The notes under the pieces were generated by a model, which had not been told where the DNA came from, made no database searches, and was given only the letters and a program-made list of their open reading frames with translations. From the NCBI RefSeq assembly GCF_025506355.1, contig NZ_JANZYP010000002.1:62001-126000 (forward strand): a stretch of DNA of 64,000 nucleotides. The letters are read 5' to 3'. The DNA is from Sphaerisporangium corydalis. GTDB lineage: Bacteria; Actinomycetota; Actinomycetes; Streptosporangiales; Streptosporangiaceae. The position numbers and the translations under genes were made by a program. Shown piece by piece: positions 24,653-34,125 of the stretch. The stretch's first letter is position 1. Every line of letters starts with the position of its first letter.

Positions 24653-26034
24653 TCGTGGAGGCCGCCGGCGGCGCCCAGGACCCGCCGGGCGTCCCGCTCG
24701 AACGACCCCCGAGCCGCGAGGCAGAGCAGGCCGCCGAGCACCATCGGCACGACCAGCGCGTACATGGCGGTGGCCAGGGATCCGGTCCGATCCGAGGTGA
24801 TGCCCACGACCAGCGGCCCGAACGCGGCGCCGGCCGTGAGGCACAGTTGCAGCAGCGCGAAGGCGAGGCCGCGCGAGGCGGCGCCGACCACGTCGGCCAG
24901 GGAGGCGGTCATGTTCGGTATCGCCGTCGCCGACAGGAACGACGAGGCCAGCACCAGGACGGCGAACATGGCCAGGGTGCTCGCGGAGATCGCCAGCGCC
25001 TGAACCAGCGCGCCCAGCGTGATGCCGACGCCGCCGACGAGGAGCCGCCCGCCCTTGCGGGTCGTGTGCGTGCGCCGGCCGAGCCACGCCCCGGTGAGCG
25101 TGCCGCCCACGACGCCGGCGATGCTGATCAGGCCGCTCAGCGACGCGGCGGCCCCGGGGTCGACCCCGTACCTCCTGACGATCAGGCTCGGTATCCAGAA
25201 GGCGATCCCGGTCAGGCCGAAGGCGAGCGCCATCAGCCCGGCGCAGACCATGGTGAGGGTGGGGATCCTCAGCACCTCACGGAACTGCGTTCCGAACCGC
25301 AGGCCGCCGGTCAGCCTGGCGGTCATGCCCGCCACCTCCCCGCGCGGCGAGGCGTCCGGGACGGGCGTCGGCTCGCCGGAGCCCCGGGCGACGACCTGGT
25401 CGAGGAAGCCGCGCGCGGGCTCCCTGAGCCACCACACGACCAGAGCGGTCAGCACGCCGGGAACGGCCATGATCATGAAGGTGACGCGCCACCCGAAGGC
25501 CTGGCCGAGCACGCCGCCGAGCACCGTGCCGACGCCGCCGAGGTAGGTGGTGATCCGGACGAGGCCGTAGGCCTTGGCGCGGGTGAGCGGGGGGTAGTAG
25601 TCGGCCAGCAGGCTGCCGGAGGCCGGGTTGTCGATGTGCTCGGCCGTCGCGAGGAGCACCCGCATCACGTAGAACATGCCGAATCCGGCCGCCAGGCCGG
25701 ACCCGAGCGTCGCCAGGCCCCAGCAGAACACGACGATGGCGATGACGCGGGTACGGCTGTAGCGGTCGGCGAGGTAGCCGGCGGGCAGGGAGACCACCGC
25801 CCCGGCGAGCGCGGCGGCCGTGGGGATGGACCCCGCGGCCGTGTCGCTGATCGCCCATTCGCGCTGGAGCAGCGGCAGCATGCCGGACAGCAGGCTCGCC
25901 TCGACCCGGTCGACCAGCCCGACCACGAAGAGCACCACCAGCGGCGCCCACCCGTAGGGGGCGCTGTCACCGGCGCTTATCCCCCGGATCGGCGGGACTC
26001 CCAGCCGCCGCTTCTCGGCAACGACCTCGGCCAT
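24649..26034 (-). CDS. MFS transporter, spinster-like
   Basis: The 461-residue protein has 12 predicted membrane segments in two halves. The first-loop MFS signature AGYLADRYSRTRVIAI is clear and a weaker version, GAWLGRRTHTTRKGG, is present in the second half. Sequence pattern (VGLVDRVEASLLSGMLP, then LLATAEHIDNPASGSLLADYYP) resembles the Spns/spinster-type subfamily. The ATG at 26034 has GGAGGAGGG upstream. Substrate unknown. Confidence 0.85.
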   Translation of the reverse strand: MAEVVAEKRRLGVPPIRGISAGDSAPYGWAPLVVLFVVGLVDRVEASLLSGMLPLLQREWAISDTAAGSIPTAAALAGAVVSLPAGYLADRYSRTRVIAIVVFCWGLATLGSGLAAGFGMFYVMRVLLATAEHIDNPASGSLLADYYPPLTRAKAYGLVRITTYLGGVGTVLGGVLGQAFGWRVTFMIMAVPGVLTALVVWWLREPARGFLDQVVARGSGEPTPVPDASPRGEVAGMTARLTGGLRFGTQFREVLRIPTLTMVCAGLMALAFGLTGIAFWIPSLIVRRYGVDPGAAASLSGLISIAGVVGGTLTGAWLGRRTHTTRKGGRLLVGGVGITLGALVQALAISASTLAMFAVLVLASSFLSATAIPNMTASLADVVGAASRGLAFALLQLCLTAGAAFGPLVVGITSDRTGSLATAMYALVVPMVLGGLLCLAARGSFERDARRVLGAAGGLHD

Positions 26035-26097
26035 CGAGCCCTCCTCCACTGGAGTGCCGGACGGCACGGGGTCAGCCGGATCGGCTGGAAGAAAGTT

Positions 26098-26135
26098 CTG
26101 GTCGAGGGTGCCACAGCACGCACGTGCTCGACCAG
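26098..26135. repeat. Inverted repeat upstream of the MFS gene
   Basis: CTGGTCGAG (26098-26106) and CTCGACCAG (26127-26135) are perfect 9-bp arms 20 bp apart, with an internal GCACGTGC palindrome beside the right arm. The element lies 64 bp before the MFS start and may be an operator. Confidence 0.4.
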
Positions 26136-26287
26136 AGGGATCTTCGTGACCGGTACGTCATGATCCGTGATGATGCCTGACCACCCGGGGGTCCGCGCGT
26201 ACGGGCGGACCACAAGATTGCGACCCGGCGGGCGGGGTCACAGGCCGGCCCGGCGAGCGGGTCACAACAGGGCGGGCGGCGGGCGGG

Positions 26288-28279
26288 TCACCGGATCGGC
26301 TCGCCGGCCGCATGGCGCCGGCCGTCGACCGTGACCGTTCCCGAGGCGGTCGAGATGTCGACGGTCCTGCCGCGGTGGGACAGCCCGGTCAGTTCCAGGC
26401 CGCCGTCCGGAAGGGCGGCGGGCGAGACGACCAGCCCGCCGTCGAGCTGGAACCGCACCCCCGCCGCGCCGGTCAGGATCGCCTCGGCGCCGGCCAGCCC
26501 GGCGACGATGTTGACCCGCCGGCCCGAGGGCGGCGCGGCGGGGCGGTCGCAGTAGTGCTCCTGGGGGAAATAGGGGAAATGTTGCCCCATCCAGAGCAGC
26601 CGTTCCATGACCTGCCAGGCGAGATCGGCCTCGCCCCGCTCCCATAGGCTCAGGGCGAGCTGCGGCCCCTCCCCGCTGTAGGCGCCGCCCCCCGACCAGT
26701 CGGTGTCGCCGAGTTCGTAGTGGATCCGGTCCTCCGGCGACACGCCGCTGACGCCGTAGGGCGCGAGGAAGGCGCCGTCGCGCAGCCGTCCGAGCATGGC
26801 GGAGGCCATCTCGGGGGTGCAGGCGCCGTTCCGCATCGCGTCGAACGCCTGGACGTGCTGGACGAGCTCGGTGTGCCCGTCGGGGTAGCGGCAGCGGAAC
26901 CAGCCCTCGTCCTCGTCCCACAGTTCGCGGCCGACGGCCCGCCAGATGTCACGCGCACGGGCGCGCAGGTCGCCGACCGGCAGCCGCGCGCCCGTGACCT
27001 CGGACAGGTCCGCGAGCCTGTCCAGGCACCAGGCGCGTTCGGCGTTGGGGCTGGCGACCACGTGCTCCCAGCCGGCGCTGCGCATCTCCAGCAGGTTGTG
27101 GTGGGTGCCGTAGTCGCGCAGCGGGCCGGCGGCGGTGAAGCGGCGGTCGAGACCCTCGGCCATGTCGTGCAGCCGGGTCACCAGGTCGGGGGTGATGCCG
27201 AGATGGGCGGAGACGGCGGTCGCGAGGGTGATCAGGGACCAGCCGCTGTAGGCGTAGGCGACCCCGAGGCCCGTCCCGTCGGGGGCGATCGCGTAGTGGC
27301 GGGTCAGGTCGACCTTCATGATCGATTCCAGGACGTCGACGGTCGCGTCGCCGAGCATGAGCGTGAGCAGGTGCGGCGCGTACCCGCCGGTGTCCCACGC
27401 GTAGGAGCAGAGCGCGCCGCCGTCCACGCCCGACGTGGCCACGAAGGGGGTGGTGATGAAGCCCGGGTTGTCCCAGAGGCAGACCAGCCCGCTGACCAGG
27501 GAGCGCCGCCAGTACGCCTCCAGTCCGGGGATGTCGCTGGTCAGCCGGGGGACGCCCGCGAGGGCGCCGGCCAGCCGCCGCCGCCAGCGCTCGCTGGACT
27601 CGGCCGCGAGGTCGCGTGGCCGTCCGTGGCCCGGCACGCCTCCAATGTGCACGGCCAGCGCGAACACCGTCGTCCCGCCCGCCGGGACGTCCTGGCGGAG
27701 CCCTTCGTGGACGAGTTCCACCGAGACGTCGCCGGCCTGCCAGGTCAGGCCGTCGGCGCTCGCGCTGGTGGCCCTGGGGCCGGGGGCCGGCGGAACCCAG
27801 CCCCATTCGGCGAGCGGCACGCGCTGGGGCCCGCCGGGGTCGGCACGTGGCAGCAGATCCAGGGTGATGTCCCGGTCGCCCCGGTTCACGACCTCCACCT
27901 CGAGGACGAAGCCGGCCTGCCCGTACAGGGGGGTGAGCGTGCTCTGGACCCGCAGGGACACCAGGTCGCCCTCGTGGTGGCGGTGGTAGGTGCCGTGCCG
28001 GACGATCCGGTCGGGCCGCCAGGTCCCGCCCGCGTAGAGCAGCCCCCGGCCGGCGACGCCCGGGGAGGCGCCGTCGGTGATCCGGTGCCCGTTCACGTCG
28101 AACCCGATGACCAGTTCGGCGTCGGGGGCCGCGTACGGCGGCGCGAAGCACCCGCCGACGCCGCACACCGTTCCGAGCAGTGCGCGGACGCTCGTCCAGC
28201 CGCTGGTGACCCAGGTGTGGTCGGGCGCGACGCTCTGGCGCAGGTCGTAGGCGAGTTCGTCGAGAGAGTAAGAGGACAT
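26288..28279 (-). CDS. Putative glycoside hydrolase with six-hairpin (alpha/alpha)6 barrel
   Basis: The 663-residue protein has no signal peptide. A beta-sandwich N-terminal half (about 1-250) precedes a helical barrel (about 255-610) with six-hairpin features: SGVDGGALCSYAWDTGGYAPHL, GLGVAYAYSGWSLITLA, SPNAERAWCLDRLAD and SGGGAYSGEGPQLALSLWERG, described here in segments. This resembles YgjK/GH63-like glucosidases and other inverting families. Candidate acids lie in YAWDTGG and in the GEGPQ region; the family number cannot be fixed by eye. It is divergent from the LacI gene with two LacI-type operators between them, so it is probably a cytoplasmic oligosaccharide-trimming enzyme of this xylan-type locus. 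Confidence 0.7.
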   Translation of the reverse strand: MSSYSLDELAYDLRQSVAPDHTWVTSGWTSVRALLGTVCGVGGCFAPPYAAPDAELVIGFDVNGHRITDGASPGVAGRGLLYAGGTWRPDRIVRHGTYHRHHEGDLVSLRVQSTLTPLYGQAGFVLEVEVVNRGDRDITLDLLPRADPGGPQRVPLAEWGWVPPAPGPRATSASADGLTWQAGDVSVELVHEGLRQDVPAGGTTVFALAVHIGGVPGHGRPRDLAAESSERWRRRLAGALAGVPRLTSDIPGLEAYWRRSLVSGLVCLWDNPGFITTPFVATSGVDGGALCSYAWDTGGYAPHLLTLMLGDATVDVLESIMKVDLTRHYAIAPDGTGLGVAYAYSGWSLITLATAVSAHLGITPDLVTRLHDMAEGLDRRFTAAGPLRDYGTHHNLLEMRSAGWEHVVASPNAERAWCLDRLADLSEVTGARLPVGDLRARARDIWRAVGRELWDEDEGWFRCRYPDGHTELVQHVQAFDAMRNGACTPEMASAMLGRLRDGAFLAPYGVSGVSPEDRIHYELGDTDWSGGGAYSGEGPQLALSLWERGEADLAWQVMERLLWMGQHFPYFPQEHYCDRPAAPPSGRRVNIVAGLAGAEAILTGAAGVRFQLDGGLVVSPAALPDGGLELTGLSHRGRTVDISTASGTVTVDGRRHAAGEPIR

Positions 28280-28464
28280 GCATCATTCCCTTGCTGGCCG
28301 GGACGGCGGGCGGCGTTCTCGAAGGGCGCGGAATGACCGGAGCACGGTCTCGCGTGGCGCGGCGACGGCTCACCAGCGCGCTCAGGACAGATGCTGGCAT
28401 CCGTTGCGAATCTACGGCAAGAGTTACGGGCGAGTTACCATTATTTTTCCTTTGCGTATTGTTA

Positions 28465-28513
28465 TCGAACCGGTCCAGCGCTACCGTCCCAACAAGGCGT
28501 TGGACCGGTTCGA
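28465..28513 (+). promoter_or_regulatory. Pair of LacI-type operators
   Basis: TCGAACCGGTCCA (28465-28477) and TGGACCGGTTCGA (28501-28513) are reverse complements of each other, and each is itself centred on ACCGGT. Counting flanks, 16 of 18 bases match. Their centres are 35 bp apart. They lie in the 302-bp gap between the divergent glycosidase and LacI genes, matching the central-CG palindromes bound by LacI-family repressors. Control of both genes and autoregulation are inferred. Confidence 0.7.
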
Positions 28514-28581
28514 CATAAAGGTCGACCCAGGGCTCGAGGCCTCCTTTCGCGCTGGTCACCTACGCTGCAGATGGGACGTGC

Positions 28582-29613
28582 ATGGAAAGAATCACGATCC
28601 GTGACATCGCCCGTATCTCCGGCGTGTCGAAGTCGACCGTCTCCCTGGTGATCAATAACAGCCCGAAGGTGGACCCGGAAACGCGGCGACGCGTGCTCAG
28701 GGTCATCAGCAAGCACAACTACGTCCCCAGCGTCGCCGCGAGCGCGCTGGCCAAGGGCAAGTCCCCGTTCATCGGCATGATCGTCCCCGGCCTCACCTGG
28801 CGGATGGTCGCCCCGATGAACTACGGGGTGGCGTCCGTGGTCGAGACGACCCCCTACGAGATCATTCTGTACACGAGTACCAACGACCATGACTACGCCT
28901 CGGTCATCGATCGCATGCTCACGTCGGGGTTGTCGGCCGGGGTCCTGGTGATCGCCCAGGACCAGCCGATGGACCCCCTCCTCGACCTGCACGCGCAGGG
29001 CGTTCCCGTCGTCCTCATCAACACGCTCGGCTCCAGCGTCGACCTGCCGTCGGTCGAGGCCGACAGCTACGAGGGCGCGCGCACCGCGATCCGGCATCTC
29101 CTCGACCTCGGGCACCGCAGGATCGCCTCACTCCAGGGACCGATGAAGTACCGCTGCTGCCAGGACCGCCAGCGCGGCTACGAGGACGCGCTGGCCGAGG
29201 CGGGCGTCACCGCCGACCCCGCCTTCACGGTGCCGAGCGACTTCGACCCGGTCCTCGCGCGGGAGAGGACGCGCGAACTGCTCGACCGCGCGGACCGGCC
29301 GACGGCCGTCTTCGCGCACAACGACTCCACCGCCTACGCGGTCATGGAGGCGGCGGACGACCGCGGCCTGCGGATCCCCGACGACCTCTCGCTCGTGGGG
29401 TTCGACGACATACCGTCGTCGGCGCACGTCAGACCAGCCCTCACCACGGTCGCCCAGCCCTTCGTGGAGATGGGCAGGCACGCGGCGCGGATGCTGCTGG
29501 CTGCCATCCCCTCCACCGAGCGGACCGCCGGCGAGGATCCGCCGGCGCCCATCCGCATCGGCCTGGAGACCACCCTCGTCGTCAGGGCCAGCACCGGGCC
29601 CGCCCCCGGCTGA
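28582..29613 (+). CDS. LacI family transcriptional regulator
   Basis: The 343-residue repressor has the N-terminal LacI HTH ITIRDIARISGVSKSTVSLV with NNSPKVDPETRRRVL and the hinge helix SVAASALAKGK, followed by a periplasmic-binding-protein-like sugar domain ending with SLVGFDDIPSSAHVRPALTTV. It probably senses a xylo- or other plant-derived oligosaccharide and controls the divergent glycosidase and perhaps the xylanase-ABC genes downstream. Two operator-like palindromes stand 69 and 105 bp upstream. Confidence 0.92.
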   Translation: MERITIRDIARISGVSKSTVSLVINNSPKVDPETRRRVLRVISKHNYVPSVAASALAKGKSPFIGMIVPGLTWRMVAPMNYGVASVVETTPYEIILYTSTNDHDYASVIDRMLTSGLSAGVLVIAQDQPMDPLLDLHAQGVPVVLINTLGSSVDLPSVEADSYEGARTAIRHLLDLGHRRIASLQGPMKYRCCQDRQRGYEDALAEAGVTADPAFTVPSDFDPVLARERTRELLDRADRPTAVFAHNDSTAYAVMEAADDRGLRIPDDLSLVGFDDIPSSAHVRPALTTVAQPFVEMGRHAARMLLAAIPSTERTAGEDPPAPIRIGLETTLVVRASTGPAPG

Positions 29614-29730
29614 CCCCGCCGCCCCATCCACCTCGACGAAGCGAAGGCCGTGCCCACGTGGCGCCCGGCCGCGCTCCGGCCTACCCGTGTGCAGAGTTCC
29701 GGCCTACCCGCCTACAGAAAGGACCGGACC

Positions 29731-31545
29731 ATGCGTCGCTTCACGAAGCTACGACTGGTGTCCGCCGTCTTGGGGTCGCTCATCGTGACACTGGGGGGCG
29801 TGGTCGTCCCCGCGTCCGCCTTCGCGGCCCCCGTAGAGATCATGCCCCAGCCCACCCTCGAAGCCTTCACCCAGTTCAAGGGCACCCCGTCGCCCACGGC
29901 ACAGATCGTCGCCGTCCAGGGGCGACCCGAATTCACCAAGGCCCTGCAGGTGTCGGTGACCGGGCAGCCGAGCCTCACGCTCGACGGCGAGTACTCGCTG
30001 GGCCTCGGCGCGCCGACCGCCGGCGCCGTCGTCCAGGACGAGGCGATGCTGGCCACGTTCTGGATGCGGTCGGTCACCCCCACCCCGGCCGGTGTCGGCC
30101 TGGCCCACTTCGTGTTCGAGGAGAACGGCGGCGGCTTCAAGAAGTCGACGCAGGCCGCGCTGAAGTTCGGGTCCACCTGGCAGCGGTTCCAGCTCCCGTT
30201 CCGGATGACCGCCAGCTACGCCGCCGGAGGGGCGCACGCCAACTTCTGGCTCGGGTACGGCCCGCAGGTCCTGCAGATCGCCGGGGTCTCGGTGCAGCGG
30301 TACGGAGCGGGCACTCCGTCGGACTGGCCCGCCTCCACCTACACGGGACGCGAGTCCACCGCCTCGTGGCGCGCCGCCGCCGACCAGCGCATCGAGCAGA
30401 CCCGCAAGGGCAACCTCGTCGTCAAGGTCGTCGACGCCCAGGGGCACCTGATCCCGGGCGCGACGGTCAGCGCCGAGATGACCAAGCACGCGTTCAAGTT
30501 CGGCTCCGCCGCCGACGGCTCGTACCTGACCAACCCCAACACCGCCAGCGTCAAGTACCGCCAGACCGTGCTGGCCAACTTCAACCAGGTCACCATGGGG
30601 AACAACCTCAAGTGGAACCACTGGGAGGACACCACCGAGCGGGCGAACATCACCCTGCCCGCCCTGCAGTGGATCAAGGACAACAACCTGTTCTACCGGG
30701 GACACACCCTGGTCTGGCCCTCGTGCGGGAACATGGCCGCCGACGTCTGCGGCCTGGCCGGCGACCCCGCGGCGCTCAGGAACCGGATCGACGGCCACAT
30801 CACCGACGAGGTCGGCACGCTCAAGGGCAAGATCGACCAGTGGGACGTGGTCAACGAGCCGTACGCCAACCATGACGTGCAGAACGTCCTCGGCAACGCC
30901 GAGCTCGGCCGGTGGTTCCAGCTCGCCAAGCAGGCCGACCCCGCCGCCCGCCTGTTCCTCAACGACTACGACATCCTTGAGGACAGCGGCTACGAGGTAC
31001 GCCACCAGAACCAGTTCTACGACCTCATCAATTCGCTGAAGAGCGGTGGCGCGCCCGTCGAGGGCATCGGCATCCAGGGGCACTTCGCCGGCGAGCAGCT
31101 CACCTCGCCCACGGACCTGATCACCATCCTGAACAGGTTCTCCGGGCTGGGCCTGCCGATCGCGGTCACCGAGTTCGACGTCGGCACGACCGACGAGCAG
31201 CTCCAGGCGGACTACACCCGTGACTTCCTCACCGTCGCGTTCAGCCACCCGAACGTCACCGGGGTCAGCACCTTCGGCTTCTGGGAGGGCAACATCTGGG
31301 ACCCGAAGCGGGCGCTGTTCCGGCGCGACTGGAGCATCAAGCCCAACGGCACCGCCTGGCGCGACCTGATCTACGGCAAGTGGTGGACCAACGCGTCGGG
31401 CACGACCGGGAGCACCGGTTCGTACACCGCCCGCGGTTTCCTCGGCGACTACCAGGTGAAGGTCACCGCCGGTGGCGTCACCAAGGAGGTCACCGTCTCC
31501 ATGCCGACCATCTCCGGTAAGGCGATCACCGTGGTCGCCGGCTGA
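29731..31545 (+). CDS. Secreted endo-1,4-beta-xylanase, GH10
   Basis: This 604-residue protein starts at ATG 29731 with AGAAAGGA upstream. A signal peptide (about 1-30) is followed by a jelly-roll carbohydrate-binding-like domain (about 35-190) and the GH10 barrel (about 240-560). The acid/base Glu376 lies in WDVVNEPY and the nucleophile Glu481 in AVTEFDV. The substrate-subsite motifs KFGSAADG, MGNNLKWNHWE and YRGHTLVWPS are present. A small C-terminal beta module (YQVKVTAGGVTKEVTVSM) ends the protein. It cuts internal xylan bonds outside the cell. It is the first gene of the run leading to the sugar importer. Confidence 0.92.
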   Translation: MRRFTKLRLVSAVLGSLIVTLGGVVVPASAFAAPVEIMPQPTLEAFTQFKGTPSPTAQIVAVQGRPEFTKALQVSVTGQPSLTLDGEYSLGLGAPTAGAVVQDEAMLATFWMRSVTPTPAGVGLAHFVFEENGGGFKKSTQAALKFGSTWQRFQLPFRMTASYAAGGAHANFWLGYGPQVLQIAGVSVQRYGAGTPSDWPASTYTGRESTASWRAAADQRIEQTRKGNLVVKVVDAQGHLIPGATVSAEMTKHAFKFGSAADGSYLTNPNTASVKYRQTVLANFNQVTMGNNLKWNHWEDTTERANITLPALQWIKDNNLFYRGHTLVWPSCGNMAADVCGLAGDPAALRNRIDGHITDEVGTLKGKIDQWDVVNEPYANHDVQNVLGNAELGRWFQLAKQADPAARLFLNDYDILEDSGYEVRHQNQFYDLINSLKSGGAPVEGIGIQGHFAGEQLTSPTDLITILNRFSGLGLPIAVTEFDVGTTDEQLQADYTRDFLTVAFSHPNVTGVSTFGFWEGNIWDPKRALFRRDWSIKPNGTAWRDLIYGKWWTNASGTTGSTGSYTARGFLGDYQVKVTAGGVTKEVTVSMPTISGKAITVVAG

Positions 31546-31590
31546 CACAGCACGGACGACGCGCGGCGACGACCGTGGCTCGCCGGCCGG

Positions 31591-31622
31591 CCTCCCCGCC
31601 CGGCGGGCCGCCGACGGGGAGG
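31591..31622 (+). terminator. Hairpin between xylanase and binding-protein genes
   Basis: CCTCCCCG and CGGGGAGG form an 8-bp stem enclosing a GC-rich inner dyad, 45 nt after the xylanase stop. There is no U-run. It may partly terminate or stabilise the xylanase transcript, allowing different expression from the importer genes. Confidence 0.4.
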
Positions 31623-31669
31623 GCAGGCGCCCTCCCCGTCCACCCCCAGTACATGTGAAAGGAAAGACC

Positions 31670-33136
31670 GTGTCACCGATCCAGCTCAACCGGCGCCAGC
31701 TCCTGCGGGCCGCCGCCACCGCGGGCGGAGCCGCGCTCCTCGCGGGCTGCTCGACCCCCGGCGACAAGACCACCGGCGGCGCGACGACCGCCGCGACCCT
31801 CGCGTACTGGGACTGGTACGTGAGCCAGGCGCCGTGGGTGCAGAACGAGATCAAGCTGTTCCAGAAGGCCCACTCCGGGATCGCGATCAAGAAGACCACG
31901 CAGGTCACCGACAAGTACCCCGACCTCATGGCGCTGGCCGTCCGCAGCGGGACCGCCCCCGACGTCTTCCTGCTGCCGAAGGCCCCCAAGCTGGAGGACC
32001 AGGTCAGCCAGGGCTGGCTGACGCCGCTGGACAAGTGGGCCACCCCCGCCTGGCAGGCGCGGTTCCCCGAGGGCAGCTTCGTCGAGGGCGTCAACGTCTT
32101 CGACGGGAAGATCTACTCCGCCCCGTTCAGCGCGCTGGCGCCCTCGCTCCAGCTCTACATCCACCACGGGGTGTTCAAGGAGGCGGGCCTGGTCAACCCC
32201 GACGGGACCGTCTTCGTGCCCAAGACGTGGGACGACATCACCCGCGCCGCTGAGGCGATCGCCACCAAGAGCGGCGGGAAGGTCTTCGGCCTCGGGTTCG
32301 GCAACGCCCAGAAGGGCGCGCTGCCCTGGCTGATCGAGCTGTTCTGCCGTGGCGCGGGCTCGCCGGGCGGCACCCAGTCCGTCGACTACCGCACGGGGAA
32401 GTGGACCTACGGCACCGACCGGAACTACGCCGACTTCCTCACGCTCCTTCTCGACTGGAAGAAGCGGAACTTCATCTACCCCAGCTCGATGAGCATCTCC
32501 GACGAGCAGGCCAGGGCCTACTTCGCCAAGGGCAGGTTCGGCATGATCGTCGGCGGGGTGTGGAACCAGCCAGCGTGGGAGGAGGGCGGGTTCACCGACT
32601 ACAGCCTCGTGACACTGCCGTCGCCCACCGGAACACCGCAGGCGTTCTTCTACGGATTCCCCGGCGGCTACCTCGGAGCGATCTCCGCCAAGGCCAAGCA
32701 CCCCGACGACGCGTGGGCGTGGCTCGACTGGTTCTACAGCAAGGAGGCCGGCAAGCGCTGGGTCGAGGGGGGCTACGGGTTGTCGATCTACCCGGACAAC
32801 AACGACCCGGCGGCCGTGACCTCGCCGACGTTCAAGCAGTACGTCGCCATGGCCGGCACGGCCATCAACGGCCCGGTGCCCGCGATCCGCAACCCGGACA
32901 TCGCCAAGGTCGAGGTCGCGCCCGCCCAGCCGGACATCCCCGACGTCGCGGCCGGGATCTACACCGGCCAGCTCAAGGACGTGCCCAAGGCGCTGAAGGA
33001 GCTTGAGGACCGGCTCAACGACGCCCTGAGCACGGCCGTCGCCAAGGCCAAGGGCCAGGGCCTCAAGGTGAGCATGGCCGATTACGCCTTCGCCGACTGG
33101 GATCCGGCCAAGCCCTACACGACCAAGCGCGGATAG
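31670..33136 (+). CDS. Extracellular sugar-binding lipoprotein of an ABC importer (Tat-type)
   Basis: The 488-residue protein starts at GTG 31670 behind GAAAGGAAAG. Its signal peptide has twin Arg (LNRRQLLRAAATAGG) and the lipobox LLAGC, so it should be a Tat-exported lipoprotein. The mature part has the family-1 solute-binding fold (TLAYWDWYVSQAPWVQNEI, then MALAVRSGTAPDVFLL, KGRFGMIVGGVW and DDAWAWLDWFYS). It is expected to bind oligosaccharides, perhaps xylo-oligosaccharides released by the neighbouring xylanase, and deliver them to the two permeases that follow 5 bp downstream. Confidence 0.9.
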   Translation: MSPIQLNRRQLLRAAATAGGAALLAGCSTPGDKTTGGATTAATLAYWDWYVSQAPWVQNEIKLFQKAHSGIAIKKTTQVTDKYPDLMALAVRSGTAPDVFLLPKAPKLEDQVSQGWLTPLDKWATPAWQARFPEGSFVEGVNVFDGKIYSAPFSALAPSLQLYIHHGVFKEAGLVNPDGTVFVPKTWDDITRAAEAIATKSGGKVFGLGFGNAQKGALPWLIELFCRGAGSPGGTQSVDYRTGKWTYGTDRNYADFLTLLLDWKKRNFIYPSSMSISDEQARAYFAKGRFGMIVGGVWNQPAWEEGGFTDYSLVTLPSPTGTPQAFFYGFPGGYLGAISAKAKHPDDAWAWLDWFYSKEAGKRWVEGGYGLSIYPDNNDPAAVTSPTFKQYVAMAGTAINGPVPAIRNPDIAKVEVAPAQPDIPDVAAGIYTGQLKDVPKALKELEDRLNDALSTAVAKAKGQGLKVSMADYAFADWDPAKPYTTKRG

Positions 33137-33141
33137 CGGTC

Positions 33142-34125
33142 ATGGCCGACACCGAGCTGGTGCTCTTGGGGTCGCGCCGCGCGAGGCAGGGGCGCCGGTC
33201 CCCGCTGCGCCGCAGGATCGCCGGAGCACGCTGGTCCTACGTGTACGTCCTGCCGATGCTGGTGCTGCTGGCGGCGTTCGTGGTCTATCCGATCATCGCG
33301 TCGCTCGGCTACACGTTCTACCGGTGGGACGGAATCGGCGATCCCACGGAATTCGTGGGGCTGGACAATTTCCTCAAGGTCATGAAGGACTTCATCTTCT
33401 GGAAGGCACTGCGCAACACATTCCTCTACGTGGTCATCGTGGTGCCGCTCCAGCTCGTCATCGCACTCGCGCTGGCGCTGGTCCTGAACAATCCACGGCT
33501 GCGACTGAGAAACCTCTACCGGACGCTTTTCTTTCTTCCGGTGGTGACGTCGGCGGCGGTGATCGCCGTGGTCGTGCAACTGCTCTTCTCGAATTTCGGC
33601 GACGTCGTCAACGACGTGCTGATGTCGCTCGGGATCACCAACACCTATATCGACTGGCTCGGCGACCCCACCTTCGCGATGATCATCATCATGGGCGTCG
33701 GGGTGTGGCACACGCTGGGCTACAACCTGGTGTACTTCCTGGCCGGCCTCCAGACGATCCCCGGCGAGCTGTACGAGGCGGCGAAGCTCGACGGTGCCGG
33801 TGCGATCGCGAGCTTCCGCTACATCACCGTGCCCATGCTGCGGTCGGTGGGCGTCGTCATCCTGCTGCTGTCGATCATCGGTTCTTTCCAGATCTTCGAC
33901 CTCGTGCAGGTCCTCACCAACGGCGGCCCGTACTTCGCCACCGAGGTCGTGAACACCTACATCTACCACCTGGCGTTCGGCGGAGCCTCCTCCACCGCGG
34001 TCCAGCCGGACGTCGGCCTCGCGTCGGCGGCCTCGTTCTTCTACGGGCTGCTGCTCATCGTCTTCGCCGTCGTCCAGGCCGTGTTCCTGCGCACGCTGGT
34101 CAGCCGAAGGGGAGGCCGCGCATGA
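33142..34125 (+). CDS. Carbohydrate ABC transporter permease (MalF/UgpA type)
   Basis: The 327-residue protein has six membrane segments and the EAA loop motif EAAKLDGAGAIASFRYITVP that docks the ATPase. It begins 5 bp after the binding-protein stop and overlaps the next permease gene by ATGA. It forms half of the inner-membrane channel of a carbohydrate importer. Confidence 0.92.
   Translation: MADTELVLLGSRRARQGRRSPLRRRIAGARWSYVYVLPMLVLLAAFVVYPIIASLGYTFYRWDGIGDPTEFVGLDNFLKVMKDFIFWKALRNTFLYVVIVVPLQLVIALALALVLNNPRLRLRNLYRTLFFLPVVTSAAVIAVVVQLLFSNFGDVVNDVLMSLGITNTYIDWLGDPTFAMIIIMGVGVWHTLGYNLVYFLAGLQTIPGELYEAAKLDGAGAIASFRYITVPMLRSVGVVILLLSIIGSFQIFDLVQVLTNGGPYFATEVVNTYIYHLAFGGASSTAVQPDVGLASAASFFYGLLLIVFAVVQAVFLRTLVSRRGGRA

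Noticed and set aside
26720-28336. Open frame of about 540 codons on the plus strand
   Set aside because: It is an antisense shadow of the six-hairpin glycosidase and has no domain pattern.
29749-32094. Open frame of about 780 codons on the minus strand
   Set aside because: It is opposite the GH10 xylanase and the binding-protein gene, both with clear domains and ribosome sites.
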